DNA from: Burkholderiales bacterium
GTDB taxonomy: Bacteria > Pseudomonadota > Gammaproteobacteria > Burkholderiales > SG8-39
Direction of reading: 5' to 3'
Length of the DNA stretch: 64,000 nt
NCBI GenBank assembly: GCA_027493935.1
Contig: JAOSJV010000010.1
Location: forward strand, 735,930 to 799,929
The notes beneath the pieces were generated by a model that was given only the letters and a program-made list of their open reading frames with translations, was not told the DNA's origin and did not search any database. A program made the position numbers and the translations under genes. Shown here one piece after another: positions 19,123 to 27,902 of the stretch (the first letter of the stretch is position 1; every line of letters begins with the position of its first letter).

Positions 19123-20599
19123 CGCTCTCCTCCGCCGGGGCGCGCCCCGGGACCGCCTTCCAGAAGTACTTCACGAAGCCGCGCCGCAGGTCGCGCTCCT
19201 TCACGCGAAAGGCCATTCGCACCGGGGCGCCTACGGCGAGGATCTCGCGGTCGACGTCGGTGAAGTCCGCCATCATGCGCCCGCCGCCCTCGAACACGAC
19301 CATGCCGAAGTACTGCGGCGGATCGGGGCAGTAGGTCAGGTTGTCGGCGGTCCAGCTCTGCACGTGCGCGGGGGCGTCGGCGAACCGGAACGGCTCCTGC
19401 TCGCCGCGCGCCCGGCACTCGGGATTGACGCACACGCCGGCGGCCGGAAACTGCGGCGTTCCGCAGCGCGCGCAGCGCCCGCCGACGAGCGCGGTGACCA
19501 TGTCGCGGTGGCGATAGAAGGCGCTCAGCGCGGTCTGCCGGTCGGTCTCGGCGCGCATGCCCTGATCCTGCTCGACCAGGCGGTTGAAGGCGAGGTAGCG
19601 CATGTAGTTCGTGTCCGCGACGCCGCGCGCGATGCTCCGCCCGATTCCGCCGGCCGCGCGCCCGCACGCCGCGGCGCCGGTGGCACGCAATGCGATCGCA
19701 TCGCACCCCTGGCCCCAGCCGACCAGGACGATGGTCTCCCCGGGTCTCGCCTGCTCGAGCGCGTGCACGAGCATGACCAGCGGATGCGCCGCGCCGCTGT
19801 CCCCGACGCGCTGCGACAGGTCGTCGCACACGCTCTGCGGGGACGCGCCGACCGCCTTGGCGACCGCCAGCGCGGCGCTGCGGCCGACCGGGATCACCAG
19901 GCGGTCGATCCGCGCCGCGTCGATCCCGGTGGCCGCGGCGAGCCCGCGCAGCGTTCTCGGCACGATCTTCAGGTAGCCCTCGTCGCGGATCCAGCGCTCC
20001 TCCCACTGGTAGTCGAACGGCTCGTGCTGCCCGCGGTAATGGTCGACGAAGTCGACCGCCACCTGGTGCGCGCCGATGACCTCGGCAATCGGCGTGGCCG
20101 TTTCCGCGACGATCAGCGCCGCGGCCGCGTCGCCGCAGCTGAGCTCCTGCGCGCTCGCGGCCTTGGCGCGCCGTTGCTCCGCCGCCACTACCAGAGCGCC
20201 GCCCGGCCGCCCGCGCCGCGCCTGCAGCGCGGCGATCAGCGCCGAGGTCCCGGCGCGCTGCGACGCGGTCACGTCGAGCGTCATCATGTGCTCGGGCAGC
20301 GCCAGCGCGGCGCGCACCACGCCGGCGTTGTGGCGCTCGAGAAAGGGCAGCGTCGTCGACGCGAGGAGCAGGGTGTCGATCTCCGGCACGCCTTCGCTCG
20401 CGAGGCAGTCGCGCGCCGCCTCGACCGCCATCGTCAGCGCGTCCTCGTCCCAGTTGCAGATGGCGCGCTCGCCGGCGGCGAGCGATCTCAGCGCGGGATT
20501 GAACCAGCCGTTCGCCTCGACGATCGCGCGCCGCGCGAGCCGCCGCCGCGGGACGTAACCGCCGCAGGCCGCAATCCCGAGCACCGTCGCGCCGCTCAT
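19106..20599 (-). CDS. HMG-CoA-synthase-like protein fused to DUF35 (Zn-ribbon/OB)
   Basis: 497-aa fusion. Residues about 1-350 have the thiolase/HMG-CoA synthase fold (GIAACGGYVPRRRL, SCGDAAAAL, VGDSGAAHPLVML). Residues about 374-497 are a DUF35 acyl-CoA-binding domain with a zinc ribbon (CARC ... CVNPEC) and an OB fold. The position of the catalytic Cys, in front of RAGTSAL, is Gln114, so a normal Claisen condensation seems impossible. In archaea DUF35 bridges a thiolase and HMG-CoA synthase; here two of these parts are fused and the thiolase is coupled. The ATG at 20599 is the first plausible start. Confidence 0.8.
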   Translation of the reverse strand: MSGATVLGIAACGGYVPRRRLARRAIVEANGWFNPALRSLAAGERAICNWDEDALTMAVEAARDCLASEGVPEIDTLLLASTTLPFLERHNAGVVRAALALPEHMMTLDVTASQRAGTSALIAALQARRGRPGGALVVAAEQRRAKAASAQELSCGDAAAALIVAETATPIAEVIGAHQVAVDFVDHYRGQHEPFDYQWEERWIRDEGYLKIVPRTLRGLAAATGIDAARIDRLVIPVGRSAALAVAKAVGASPQSVCDDLSQRVGDSGAAHPLVMLVHALEQARPGETIVLVGWGQGCDAIALRATGAAACGRAAGGIGRSIARGVADTNYMRYLAFNRLVEQDQGMRAETDRQTALSAFYRHRDMVTALVGGRCARCGTPQFPAAGVCVNPECRARGEQEPFRFADAPAHVQSWTADNLTYCPDPPQYFGMVVFEGGGRMMADFTDVDREILAVGAPVRMAFRVKERDLRRGFVKYFWKAVPGRAPAEESGGDRH

Positions 20600-20609
20600 C
20601 GTGCGTTGC

Positions 20610-21398
20610 TTATCGCGCTCGGCCGCGCGGCGCCAGCCGCCGCAGCGACTGCTCGTGGGCTTCGGTGTGGTGGGCGATCGCCTGCAACGCGGCCGAGAGC
20701 TCGAGCACGCTCGCCAGCCCGGCATGCCGCGCCTCGCGCATCAGGCGCTTCGCCATGCGCACGGCGCCAGTCGGGTTCGCGGCCATGCGCGCTGCGAGCG
20801 TGTGCGCCTCCTCGAGCAGCCGCTCCGGAGGGACCACCTTCGACACGAGTCCGCAGGCGAGTGCCTCGGCAGCGTCGATCGGGTCGCCGCAGAAAGTCAT
20901 CTCGGCCGCCTTGGCGAAGCCCACGGCGCGCTGCAGGAGCCACGCCCCGCCGTCGCCCGGGATCAGCCCGAGCTTCACGAACACCTCGCCGAACGTGGCG
21001 CGGGTGGACGCGATGCGGATGTCGCACATGCACGCGAGGTCGCAGCCCGCGCCGATCGCGGGTCCGTTGACCGCGGCGATGATCGGCACTTCCAGCGCGT
21101 CGAGGGCGAGCGGGATGCGCTGGATCCCGGACCGGTAGTTGGCGCGCACGCCCTCCGGGCCGCCGCCGAACATCCCGGTGCGCTCCGCCATGTCCCTGAT
21201 GTTGCCGCCGGCGCAGAACGCGGGGCCCGCGCCGGTCAGGATCACCACGCGGGTGGACGCATCGGCGTTCGCCGCGCGGCAGGCGGCGACGAATTCCTCG
21301 AACTGGTCGTCGTCGCCGAGCGCGTTGCGCTCGCCGGGCCGGTTCATCGTCCAGGTCGCTACCCCGTCCCGCACGTCCTGCAACAGAAAGCCGCTCAT
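20610..21398 (-). CDS. Enoyl-CoA hydratase/isomerase family protein 1
   Basis: 262-aa crotonase-fold enzyme. Oxyanion-hole segments are GAGPAFCAGGNIRDM and VNGPAIGAGCDLACMCD. The later helix GLIPGDGGAWLLQRAVG has Asp where many hydratases have the second Glu, so isomerase or hydrolase activity is possible. The ATG at 21398 overlaps the stop of the acyl-CoA dehydrogenase upstream (four bases). It is part of the long minus-strand catabolic operon. Confidence 0.85.
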   Translation of the reverse strand: MSGFLLQDVRDGVATWTMNRPGERNALGDDDQFEEFVAACRAANADASTRVVILTGAGPAFCAGGNIRDMAERTGMFGGGPEGVRANYRSGIQRIPLALDALEVPIIAAVNGPAIGAGCDLACMCDIRIASTRATFGEVFVKLGLIPGDGGAWLLQRAVGFAKAAEMTFCGDPIDAAEALACGLVSKVVPPERLLEEAHTLAARMAANPTGAVRMAKRLMREARHAGLASVLELSAALQAIAHHTEAHEQSLRRLAPRGRAR

Positions 21399-22479
21399 GT
21401 CTCCATCTCCGCGCTGCGGGCGCCTGCCAGCTCGCCCGTGATCCACGGCCACAGTCCGCCCGCGCCGCGCACGAGCGCCTCGCTCCCGAGCCGGTCCGCC
21501 CAGGCGGCCTCGGCACCGAACTCCGCACGCCACGACCACAACCGGCGCGTGAGGAAATGCAGCCGGTGCTCGCGCGCAAAGCCGATCGCGCCGTGCACCT
21601 GGTGCCCGATGGCGGCGGCGCGGCCGGCTGCCTCGCCGGCGCGGATCTTCGCGATCGCGGCGGCGGCGTCCATGCGGCCGCCCGTCCCGACCAGGACGAA
21701 TGCGTGCTCCGCGGCCATGCGCGCCGCCGCGGCCTCGGCGGCGAGCACGGCGAGGTTCTGCTGCACCGCCTGAAATCGCCCGATCGGACGGCCGAACTGC
21801 TGGCGCGTGTTGGCGTAGCTCACCGAGCGCTCGAGCACGTCCTGGATCGCGCCGGCGATCTGGGCGGAGCGCACGAGCGCGCCGAGCGCGAGCGCGTCGG
21901 CGCCGGCGAGCGCCGCCGGAAGCGGCGCCGCGGTCACCGGCTGCGCGCAGAATTCGAGCGTGTCGCGCGGCTCGCCCGCCAGGTTCTCGCCCAGCCTGAG
22001 CTGGCCCTCGGCAATCGCGGCGCAGGCCACGTATCGCTCTGCGCCGACGGTCGCGGTGAGCACGACGTGCGTCGCGCGCCGACCCCAGGCCACACGCGCG
22101 GCCGTACCCGCGAGCCGCCAGCCGGCGCCATCCCGCAGCAGGTGACGTCCCCGTGGCGCGTCGCCGCGAGCGTGACCGGGCCGCCGGGCGGTTCGAGTCC
22201 CGCGGCACAGAGCAACCAGACGCCCGCGATCGTCTCGGGCAGCGGCAGCGGCGCGCAGTGGCGCCCCGCCGCCGCCACGATGTCGAACGCCTCGGGCCAG
22301 CCCACCCCGAGCGACGCGCTCTCCGCCGACAGCGCGCCGGTCAGGCCGCTCGCCACGACGGTTCGCCACAGGGCTTCCGGCCACGCGCCGCGCTCGGCGC
22401 CGGCGAGCAAGCGGTCGTCGACCGCGTCGCGCAGGATGCGATCGACGGTTTCGCTGACGAGCGCGCGCGTCTCGCTCAT
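21395..22479 (-). CDS. Acyl-CoA dehydrogenase-like subunit 2 (frameshifted)
   Basis: 361 aa after correction. The N-terminal helical part begins MSETRALVSETVDRIL; the C-terminal half has NTRQQFGRPIGRFQAVQQNLA, the FAD-contact region of acyl-CoA dehydrogenases, and GHQVHGAIGFAREHRLH. The frame breaks near 22151-22154, where one G/C of a run is missing. It overlaps subunit 1 by four bases. Paired dehydrogenases of this size, one more divergent, resemble the heteromeric ChsE1/ChsE2 type of steroid side-chain degradation, so a heterotetramer is likely. Confidence 0.8.
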
Positions 22480-23622
22480 CTCAGCCCGAGCCCCCGCGCG
22501 ATGATGCCGCGCAGGACTTCGCGCGTGCCGCCGCGCAGCGAAAAGCACGGCGCGAGCTCGAGGACAGCCGCATGGACGCGGCCGAGATCGGTGTCCGCGG
22601 CCCGGTCGGGCTCCACGCCGAGGAGCTCGTGCACGACCTCGGGCAGGCTCTGCTCGAACGCCGTGCCGAGATCCTTGACGATCGCCGCCTCGAGCGCCGG
22701 ATTGGCGCCCGCGCCCAGCATTGCCGCGATGGCGAGCGACATCTGCCGCAGCGTCGCCATGTGCGCCACGGCCCGGCCGACGGCGGCGGGCGCGCTCGCC
22801 GGCACCGGGGCCCACCGCGCGCACGAGCTCGAGCAGGAGCTGCATGCTGCTCAGATAGCGCTCGGGTCCGCTGCGCTCGTAGGCGAGCTCGGCCATCACC
22901 TGCGTCCAGCCCTCGCCCTGCGTGCCAACCAGCGCAGACTCCGGCACGAACGCCTCGTCGAACCGCACTTCGTTGAAATGCTCGCGCCCCGCCATGTCGG
23001 GGATCGGCCGGACGCTCACCCCCGGCGAGCGCATGTCGACGAGGAACTGCGACAACCCGGCATGGCGCTCGGCCGTCTCGGGCGCGGTGCGGAACAGCCC
23101 GAGCATGTAGTGCGCGCGATGGGCGTTGGTGGTCCACAGCTTCGCGCCACTGAGCTCCCAGCCGCCCGGCACCCGGCGCGCGCGCGATCGGATCGCCGCC
23201 ACGTCCGAGCCGGCGTCCGGCTCGCTCATGCCGATGCAGAAGAAAAGCTCGCCGCGCGCGATCGCCGGCAGGATGCCCTGGCGCTGCGCCTCGGTGCCGT
23301 AGCGCAGCAAGAGCGGACCGGTCTGCCGGTCGCCGAACCAGTGCGCCGAGACCGGCGCGCCGGCAGCGAGCATCTCTTCGATCACCACGTAACGCTCGAG
23401 CGCGCTGCGCTCCGCGCCGCCGTACCGCTTCGGCCAGGTCATGCCAATCCACCCGCGCGCGCCGATGCTGCGGCTGAATTCGGGATCGAATCCGTCCCAG
23501 GACTGTGCGCGTGCCACGGCGCCGCGCCCGGCGAGCGCCCCGGCCAAGAACTCGCGCACCTCGCGGCGCAGCGACTCGGCCGGCTGCGGCAGGCGGCAGT
23601 GCGCGAGGCCGAGCACGCTCAC
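22476..23622 (-). CDS. Acyl-CoA dehydrogenase-like subunit 1 (frameshifted)
   Basis: 381 aa after correction. It has the N-terminal domain WIGMTWPKRYGGAERS, the FAD/substrate segment CIGMSEPDAGSDVAAIRSRA, and the C-terminal GGTREVLRGIIARGLG. The frame breaks at about 22817-22820 in a G/C run (one base extra). The GTG at 23622 overlaps the TetR stop, and the stop overlaps the start of subunit 2. It is better conserved than subunit 2 and is likely its partner. The product would be a 2-enoyl-CoA for the neighbouring hydratases. Confidence 0.82.
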
Positions 23623-24314
23623 GCCGCCCGCGCCTGGATGCGCCGCACGCCGCCGCGCAGCCCACGCGCCGGCGCCCGCGAGATTCCGGTGAGCATCACG
23701 CCGCGCAGCGCGCGCACGATCTCCGGCCCGCTCAGGGCCGGCGAGCGCCGGTACCACTCGAGGAACGTGCCGTCGTGGATCGCCATCACGATCGCGGAGA
23801 GCTCGCGCGCGCGCACGTCAGCGCGAATCTCGCCCGAGCGCTGGCCGTCCTGGACCATACGCTCGACCAGAGCGTAGAGCTGCCGGTAGACGCGGCGTAG
23901 CATGTTGCGTACCGGCCCCTTGCGCTCGCTGAACTCGAGCGACATGAGGATGAGCAGCAGCACCGCGTCGCGGTGCGTGACGCCGAGCTTGCTCTGCTGG
24001 TTCAGGAACGCCACCAGCCGGTCGACCGCGCCCGGCCCCGTGCCTGCCACGACCTTGCGCGCCTGGTCGACGACGATCGCCTGGACCCGCTCGAGCAGCT
24101 CGAGCAGCACCGTCTCCTTGCTGCGGAAGTAGAAGTAGACGGCGCCCTTGGTGAGACCGGCGGCGCTCGCGATCTGGTCTAGGTTCGTCTGCCGGTAGCC
24201 CTGCGACACGAAGAGCTCCTGGGCCGCATCGAGCAGCCGGCCGATGCTCGCCAGGCGCTGCGCGCGCTTCGTGGTCGCGCCGTGCGAGCGCATGCTCCGT
24301 CGGACCTCTGTCAT
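23619..24314 (-). CDS. TetR-family repressor of the catabolic cluster
   Basis: 231-aa regulator. The N-terminal helix-turn-helix is clear (LFVSQGYRQTNLDQIA then AAGLTKGAVYFYFRSKE), followed by a mostly helical ligand-binding domain of the kind seen in acyl-CoA-responsive TetR proteins. It is encoded inside the operon it probably controls; related palindromes occur before the di-iron 1/liv region, before di-iron protein 2, and between the CoA ligase and hydratase 5. The likely inducer is a CoA thioester of the substrate. It overlaps the acyl-CoA dehydrogenase start. Confidence 0.87.
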   Translation of the reverse strand: MTEVRRSMRSHGATTKRAQRLASIGRLLDAAQELFVSQGYRQTNLDQIASAAGLTKGAVYFYFRSKETVLLELLERVQAIVVDQARKVVAGTGPGAVDRLVAFLNQQSKLGVTHRDAVLLLILMSLEFSERKGPVRNMLRRVYRQLYALVERMVQDGQRSGEIRADVRARELSAIVMAIHDGTFLEWYRRSPALSGPEIVRALRGVMLTGISRAPARGLRGGVRRIQARAA

Positions 24315-24342
24315 TGCGGGCCCGGTGGTCGCGGTTCGCGTG

Positions 24343-25152
24343 TCATTCGCCGGCGAAGCGCGGCGGGCGCTTCTCGCGGAAGGCCGCCAACCCCTCGCGG
24401 AAGTCGGCGCTGCGCACCGCCTCGAGCATGTCCGCGGCCGCGAGGCTGACGGCCTCGGCGAGCGTCTGGAACGGCGCCTCCCACACCTGGTGCTTGATCG
24501 CCCGCGTCGCGCGCGGCGAGACGCGCTCGGCGATCCCGCGCGCATACGCGTAGGTCGCCTCGGCGAGCCGGTCGGCCGGATGGATCTGGTTGACGAGCCC
24601 CATGCGCTGCGCCTCGCGCGCGTCGACGCGACGGCCCGAGAGCAGCATGTCGAGCGCATTGGCGTGGCCGACAACGCGCGGCAGGATCCACGCGGCGCCG
24701 TACTCGGCGCCGAGCCCGATCCTGGAGAACGCGGTGGTGAAGTAGGCGTCCTCGGCGGCGAAGCGCACGTCGCAGAACAGCGCGTGCATGAGCGCGATCC
24801 CGGCGGTCACCCCCTGGTGCATGGCCACGATCGGCTTCGGTACCGCCGCCGGGAACGCGCAGCGCGTCTGATAGTCGGCCCGGACCCGCATGTCGAGCGG
24901 CCGCGGCAGCTTCGTCATGAGCGCCTCCGGATCGAGATTGGCGAGCGCGTCCACGTCGGCGCCGACACTGAACGACCCGCCGGCCGCGGCGAGCACGATC
25001 ACGCGCACCGCGCGATCCGCCGCGGCGGTGCGCATCGCGTCGTACAGCTCGCCCGCCATGACGTCGGTCCACGCGTTGTGGCGCTCGGGCCGGTTGAGCG
25101 TCACCGTCGCGATCGCGTCGCGCACTTGGTACAGCACTTGCTGGTACGGCAC
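24343..25152 (-). CDS. Enoyl-CoA hydratase/isomerase family protein 2
   Basis: 269-aa crotonase-fold enzyme: TLNRPERHNAW at the N-terminus, then GGSFSVGADVDALA and HQGVTAGIALMHALFCD for the oxyanion hole, and IGLGAEYGAAWILPRVVG, where Glu could be one catalytic acid. The C-terminus FREKRPPRFAGE is typical. It lies 28 bases upstream of tetR in the same direction and is part of the long operon. Confidence 0.86.
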   Translation of the reverse strand: MPYQQVLYQVRDAIATVTLNRPERHNAWTDVMAGELYDAMRTAAADRAVRVIVLAAAGGSFSVGADVDALANLDPEALMTKLPRPLDMRVRADYQTRCAFPAAVPKPIVAMHQGVTAGIALMHALFCDVRFAAEDAYFTTAFSRIGLGAEYGAAWILPRVVGHANALDMLLSGRRVDAREAQRMGLVNQIHPADRLAEATYAYARGIAERVSPRATRAIKHQVWEAPFQTLAEAVSLAAADMLEAVRSADFREGLAAFREKRPPRFAGE

Positions 25153-25207
25153 CTTTGCCTCCCCGGTCTACTCGGGCAATCGCGCGGCGCGCCGGAGGCG
25201 ACCCGTC

Positions 25208-26011
25208 TCAGCGACCCTTGAAGCGCGGCTTGCGCTTCTCGACGAAGGCCCGTGCGCCCTCCAGATGATCCTCGGTTCTCTTCAGGATGCTCTGCCCGAG
25301 CCGCTCGAGGTCGCGACCGGTGGCCGGATCCACGTTCAGGCAGGCGTTCAGGACCACCTTGGCGAGCCCGAGGGCAAGCGGCGCCTTGCCGGCGAGCTGC
25401 CCGGCGAGCTCCCGGGAGCGGTCCATGAGGCGTTCGGGTGCGAGCACCTCCTCGACCAGGCCGAGCTCGAGCGCGTGCTCGGCGCTCACCATCTCGCCGG
25501 TCATCACCAGCCGCTTCGCCTGGGCCAGCCCCACCAGCTTTACCAGGCGCGAGCATCCGCCCGACCCCGGAATCAGCCCGACGTTGTTCTCCGGGAAGCC
25601 GAGCCGCGCCCCGCTCGCGGCGAGGCGGAAATCGCACGACAAGGCGAGCTCGAGCCCGCCGCCGGCGGCGACGCCGTTGATCGCGGCGATCACCGGGACT
25701 TCGATCGCCTCCAGCGCGTCGAACACGTCGTGGACGCCGCGCGCCACGCGGCGGAAGCCGCGGGTGCCGAGCTCGGCCAGCCCCTGCATGCCGCGGACGT
25801 CCTCGCCGGCCGAGAACGCGCGGCCGGCGCCGGTGATCACCAGCACCCGCAGATCGTCGTCCTCGACCAGCGCACGCACCGCGTCGCGCAGCTCGGTGCG
25901 CATCGGCTGGTGCCAGGCGTTGAGGGCGGCCGGGCGATTCAACGTCAGCGCGGCGACGCCGCCGCCGTCGCGCTCCAGCGTGAGGAACTCGTACGAGGCA
26001 GCGGCGCTCAC
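25208..26011 (-). CDS. Enoyl-CoA hydratase/isomerase family protein 3
   Basis: 267 aa. It carries TLNRPAALNAW, GAGRAFSAGEDVRGM, INGVAAGGGLELALSCDFR and the helix NNVGLIPGSGGCSRLVKLVG, ending in FVEKRKPRFKGR. The PaaG/PaaF-like layout suits hydration of an unsaturated or epoxidised-ring CoA intermediate, but the exact reaction is open. It is separated by about 40 bases from hydratase 4. Confidence 0.86.
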   Translation of the reverse strand: MSAAASYEFLTLERDGGGVAALTLNRPAALNAWHQPMRTELRDAVRALVEDDDLRVLVITGAGRAFSAGEDVRGMQGLAELGTRGFRRVARGVHDVFDALEAIEVPVIAAINGVAAGGGLELALSCDFRLAASGARLGFPENNVGLIPGSGGCSRLVKLVGLAQAKRLVMTGEMVSAEHALELGLVEEVLAPERLMDRSRELAGQLAGKAPLALGLAKVVLNACLNVDPATGRDLERLGQSILKRTEDHLEGARAFVEKRKPRFKGR

Positions 26012-26051
26012 TGGACCTGGACCCGCTTACCGTTCGGCGCGCCCGCCCGGG

Positions 26052-26827
26052 TCACCTGCCGGAGAACTTCGCCGGCCGCTTTTCGAGGAACGCCTTCACG
26101 CCCTCGGCGGCGTCGTCCGAGGCGAACAGCATGTTCTGATGCGCGCGCTCGAGCGCCAGCCCCTCGGCCAGGCTGGTCTCCAGGCCGGCGTTGACCGAGA
26201 GCTTGATGTAGCCCTGCGCCATGCTCGGCCCGGCCGCGAGCTTGCGCGCCGCGCCGGTCACTTCGTCCCAGAACGTTTCCTCCGGATAGACCCGGTCGAC
26301 GATGCCGGCCTGCAGCGCCTCGTCCGGTCCGGAGCATCTCCCCGGTCACCATCATGTGCAGCGCGCGGCTCTTCGGGATGAGCCGCGGCAGGCGCTGCGT
26401 GCCGCCCATGCCCGGCGCGAGCCCGAGGTTCGCCTCGGCGAGCCCGAGGCGGTACTTGCCGGCGCTCGCCCAGCGGAAGTCGCACGCGAGCGCGATCTCC
26501 AGGCCGCCGCCGATGCAGTGTCCGGCGATCGCGGCGATGAACAGCTTCGGGGTGCGCGCGATCAGATCCACGGCCTCGTGCGCCACCGCGAGGAAACTCG
26601 CGAACTGCGCGCGGTCGGACTCGCGCAGGGTCGCGATGTCGGCGCCGGAGCAGAAGAACTTCGGCAGGGCGCTGCGCACCAGCGCGACGCGCACCGCCGG
26701 CTCCTCGCGCGCGCGGCGCACCGCATCTGCCAGGCTGCGCAGCATCTCCCCAGTCGTACGCGTTGGCAGGTGCGCGGTTCAGCGAGATGACGCCGACGCC
26801 CTCCTCGATCGCGAAATCCACGCTCAT
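26052..26827 (-). CDS. Enoyl-CoA hydratase/isomerase family protein 4 (two frameshifts)
   Basis: 257 aa after correction, with the crotonase motifs SALPKFFCSGADIATL, IAGHCIGGGLEIALACDFR and EANLGLAPGMGGTQRLPRLI; Glu in the last and Gly-rich loops agree with a true hydratase. Breaks are at about 26748 (extra base in a CCCC run) and 26325 (extra base). Both corrections give a continuous protein ending EKRPAKFSGR. It starts ten bases after the di-iron gene 2 stop. Confidence 0.82.
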
Positions 26828-26836
26828 TGCGCGCTC

Positions 26837-27574
26837 CTAGAGAAACCGCCGGTTAGCGAGATTGTCCGGGATCTCGAGCCCTAGTTGCCTGATCTCGGGT
26901 ACGGCCTCGGCGATGTACTTCTGCCGCAGCGCTTCGTTCTCGTGCATCTTGATTCCCCACTTCACGTACAGCGGGGAGTTCTTCGAGTCGGAGCGGCCGA
27001 ACATGTCGAGCGCCGCCGGCCACCACTTCCCGAGGCGCGCCTGCGCTGCGGTCTTGCCTTCCGGCCTGGCGCAGATCGCCCGCAGGTGCGCGAAGCCAGC
27101 GCGCGTGTGAAACCGCTCGTCTGCCTCCAGGCGCGGCGCGACCTTGGCGAGCGGCTCGTAGGGACTGCCTGTCCACTCCACGCCGACGTAGAGCCCTACG
27201 CGGTCGATCAGCGCATGAAAACACGCCAGGTCGATCCAGTCCTCGAGCGGCAAGTGGAACGCGTACTGCTTGATCGCTCGCACCTGGTTCGGGTCGGCGC
27301 CGAGGCCCTCGATCAGCTCGGCGACGATCCTGCCGTGATGGACCTCTTGCTTGACGATCTCGGCCTCGATCTCCATCGCGCGCCCGTCCGGCGCGAAACG
27401 CAGCCCGGCGTTCGCGATGTTGGCGAGCACCTTGCGGTATTCCGGATTGCCGTTGTTCTCGAGATGCTCGTCGAGCAGCAGCTTGACGAGCAGGTCGCGG
27501 AACTCCGCCGGCATGCCGGGATCGTTGGCGCAGTAGGACCTGGGTGGTGCAGTGCTGGTAGTGGTGGCTTCCAC
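26837..27574 (-). CDS. PaaA/PaaC-like di-iron protein 2 (phenylacetic acid catabolic family)
   Basis: 245-aa ferritin-like protein with two canonical E-x-x-H iron motifs, KQEVHHGR and ADERFHTRAG, plus a carboxylate-rich EHLENNG early helix. The GTG at 27574 has AGGAGA upstream; a longer N-terminal extension in the same frame looks non-coding. It is the first gene of the minus-strand operon and is preceded by a TetR-type palindrome 58 bases upstream. Like its paralogue at 10193, it lacks the other epoxidase subunits, so it may form a homodimer or pair with paralogue 1. Confidence 0.76.
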   Translation of the reverse strand: MEATTTSTAPPRSYCANDPGMPAEFRDLLVKLLLDEHLENNGNPEYRKVLANIANAGLRFAPDGRAMEIEAEIVKQEVHHGRIVAELIEGLGADPNQVRAIKQYAFHLPLEDWIDLACFHALIDRVGLYVGVEWTGSPYEPLAKVAPRLEADERFHTRAGFAHLRAICARPEGKTAAQARLGKWWPAALDMFGRSDSKNSPLYVKWGIKMHENEALRQKYIAEAVPEIRQLGLEIPDNLANRRFL

Positions 27575-27631
27575 GGGGGTCTCCTGGCGGGCGGGGCGCG
27601 GCGCACACACCGTCTTGTCACATCGCGTCAC

Positions 27632-27649
27632 ATACTGTCCAGATAGTAT
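27632..27649. promoter_or_regulatory. TetR-type operator, copy 2
   Basis: ATACTGTCC-AGATAGTAT, an 18-base imperfect palindrome matching 14 of 18 positions against its reverse complement and sharing the core of the site at 8171. It lies 58 bases before the di-iron 2 start, where it could block transcription of the whole operon. Confidence 0.6.
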
Positions 27650-27692
27650 CTGGCCACTTCGCCCGCCGTCAAGCCACGCCGCGGCCTCACCA

Positions 27693-27902
27693 CTACCGCT
27701 GCGTCTGCGCATACTCGATCTCCGGCCGCAACTCGACCGGCGCGCCGAGGTTCCACAATGCCCAGTGCAGCTCCATGTCGGCGTTGCGCAGCATCATCTC
27801 GATCTGCGGTGCATCGCAATCCACCATCGCGGCCCGGATCAGGGCTCGCGCCGCCTCTATCTTCGCGATCCGTTCTTCCATGCGCATCGGGTCTCTCCTC
27901 AT
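27693..27902 (-). CDS. Small hypothetical protein coupled to the CoA ligase
   Basis: 69-aa protein, predicted to be mostly helical and without cysteines beyond one (MEERIAKIEAARALIRAAMV near the start, ELHWALWNLGAP later). Its ATG overlaps the stop of the PaaK-like ligase in ATGA, a strong sign of a real, coupled gene; an internal start is possible a few codons later. No family was recognised. It could be a small partner of the ligase or of the di-iron protein that follows. Confidence 0.55.
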   Translation of the reverse strand: MRRDPMRMEERIAKIEAARALIRAAMVDCDAPQIEMMLRNADMELHWALWNLGAPVELRPEIEYAQTQR

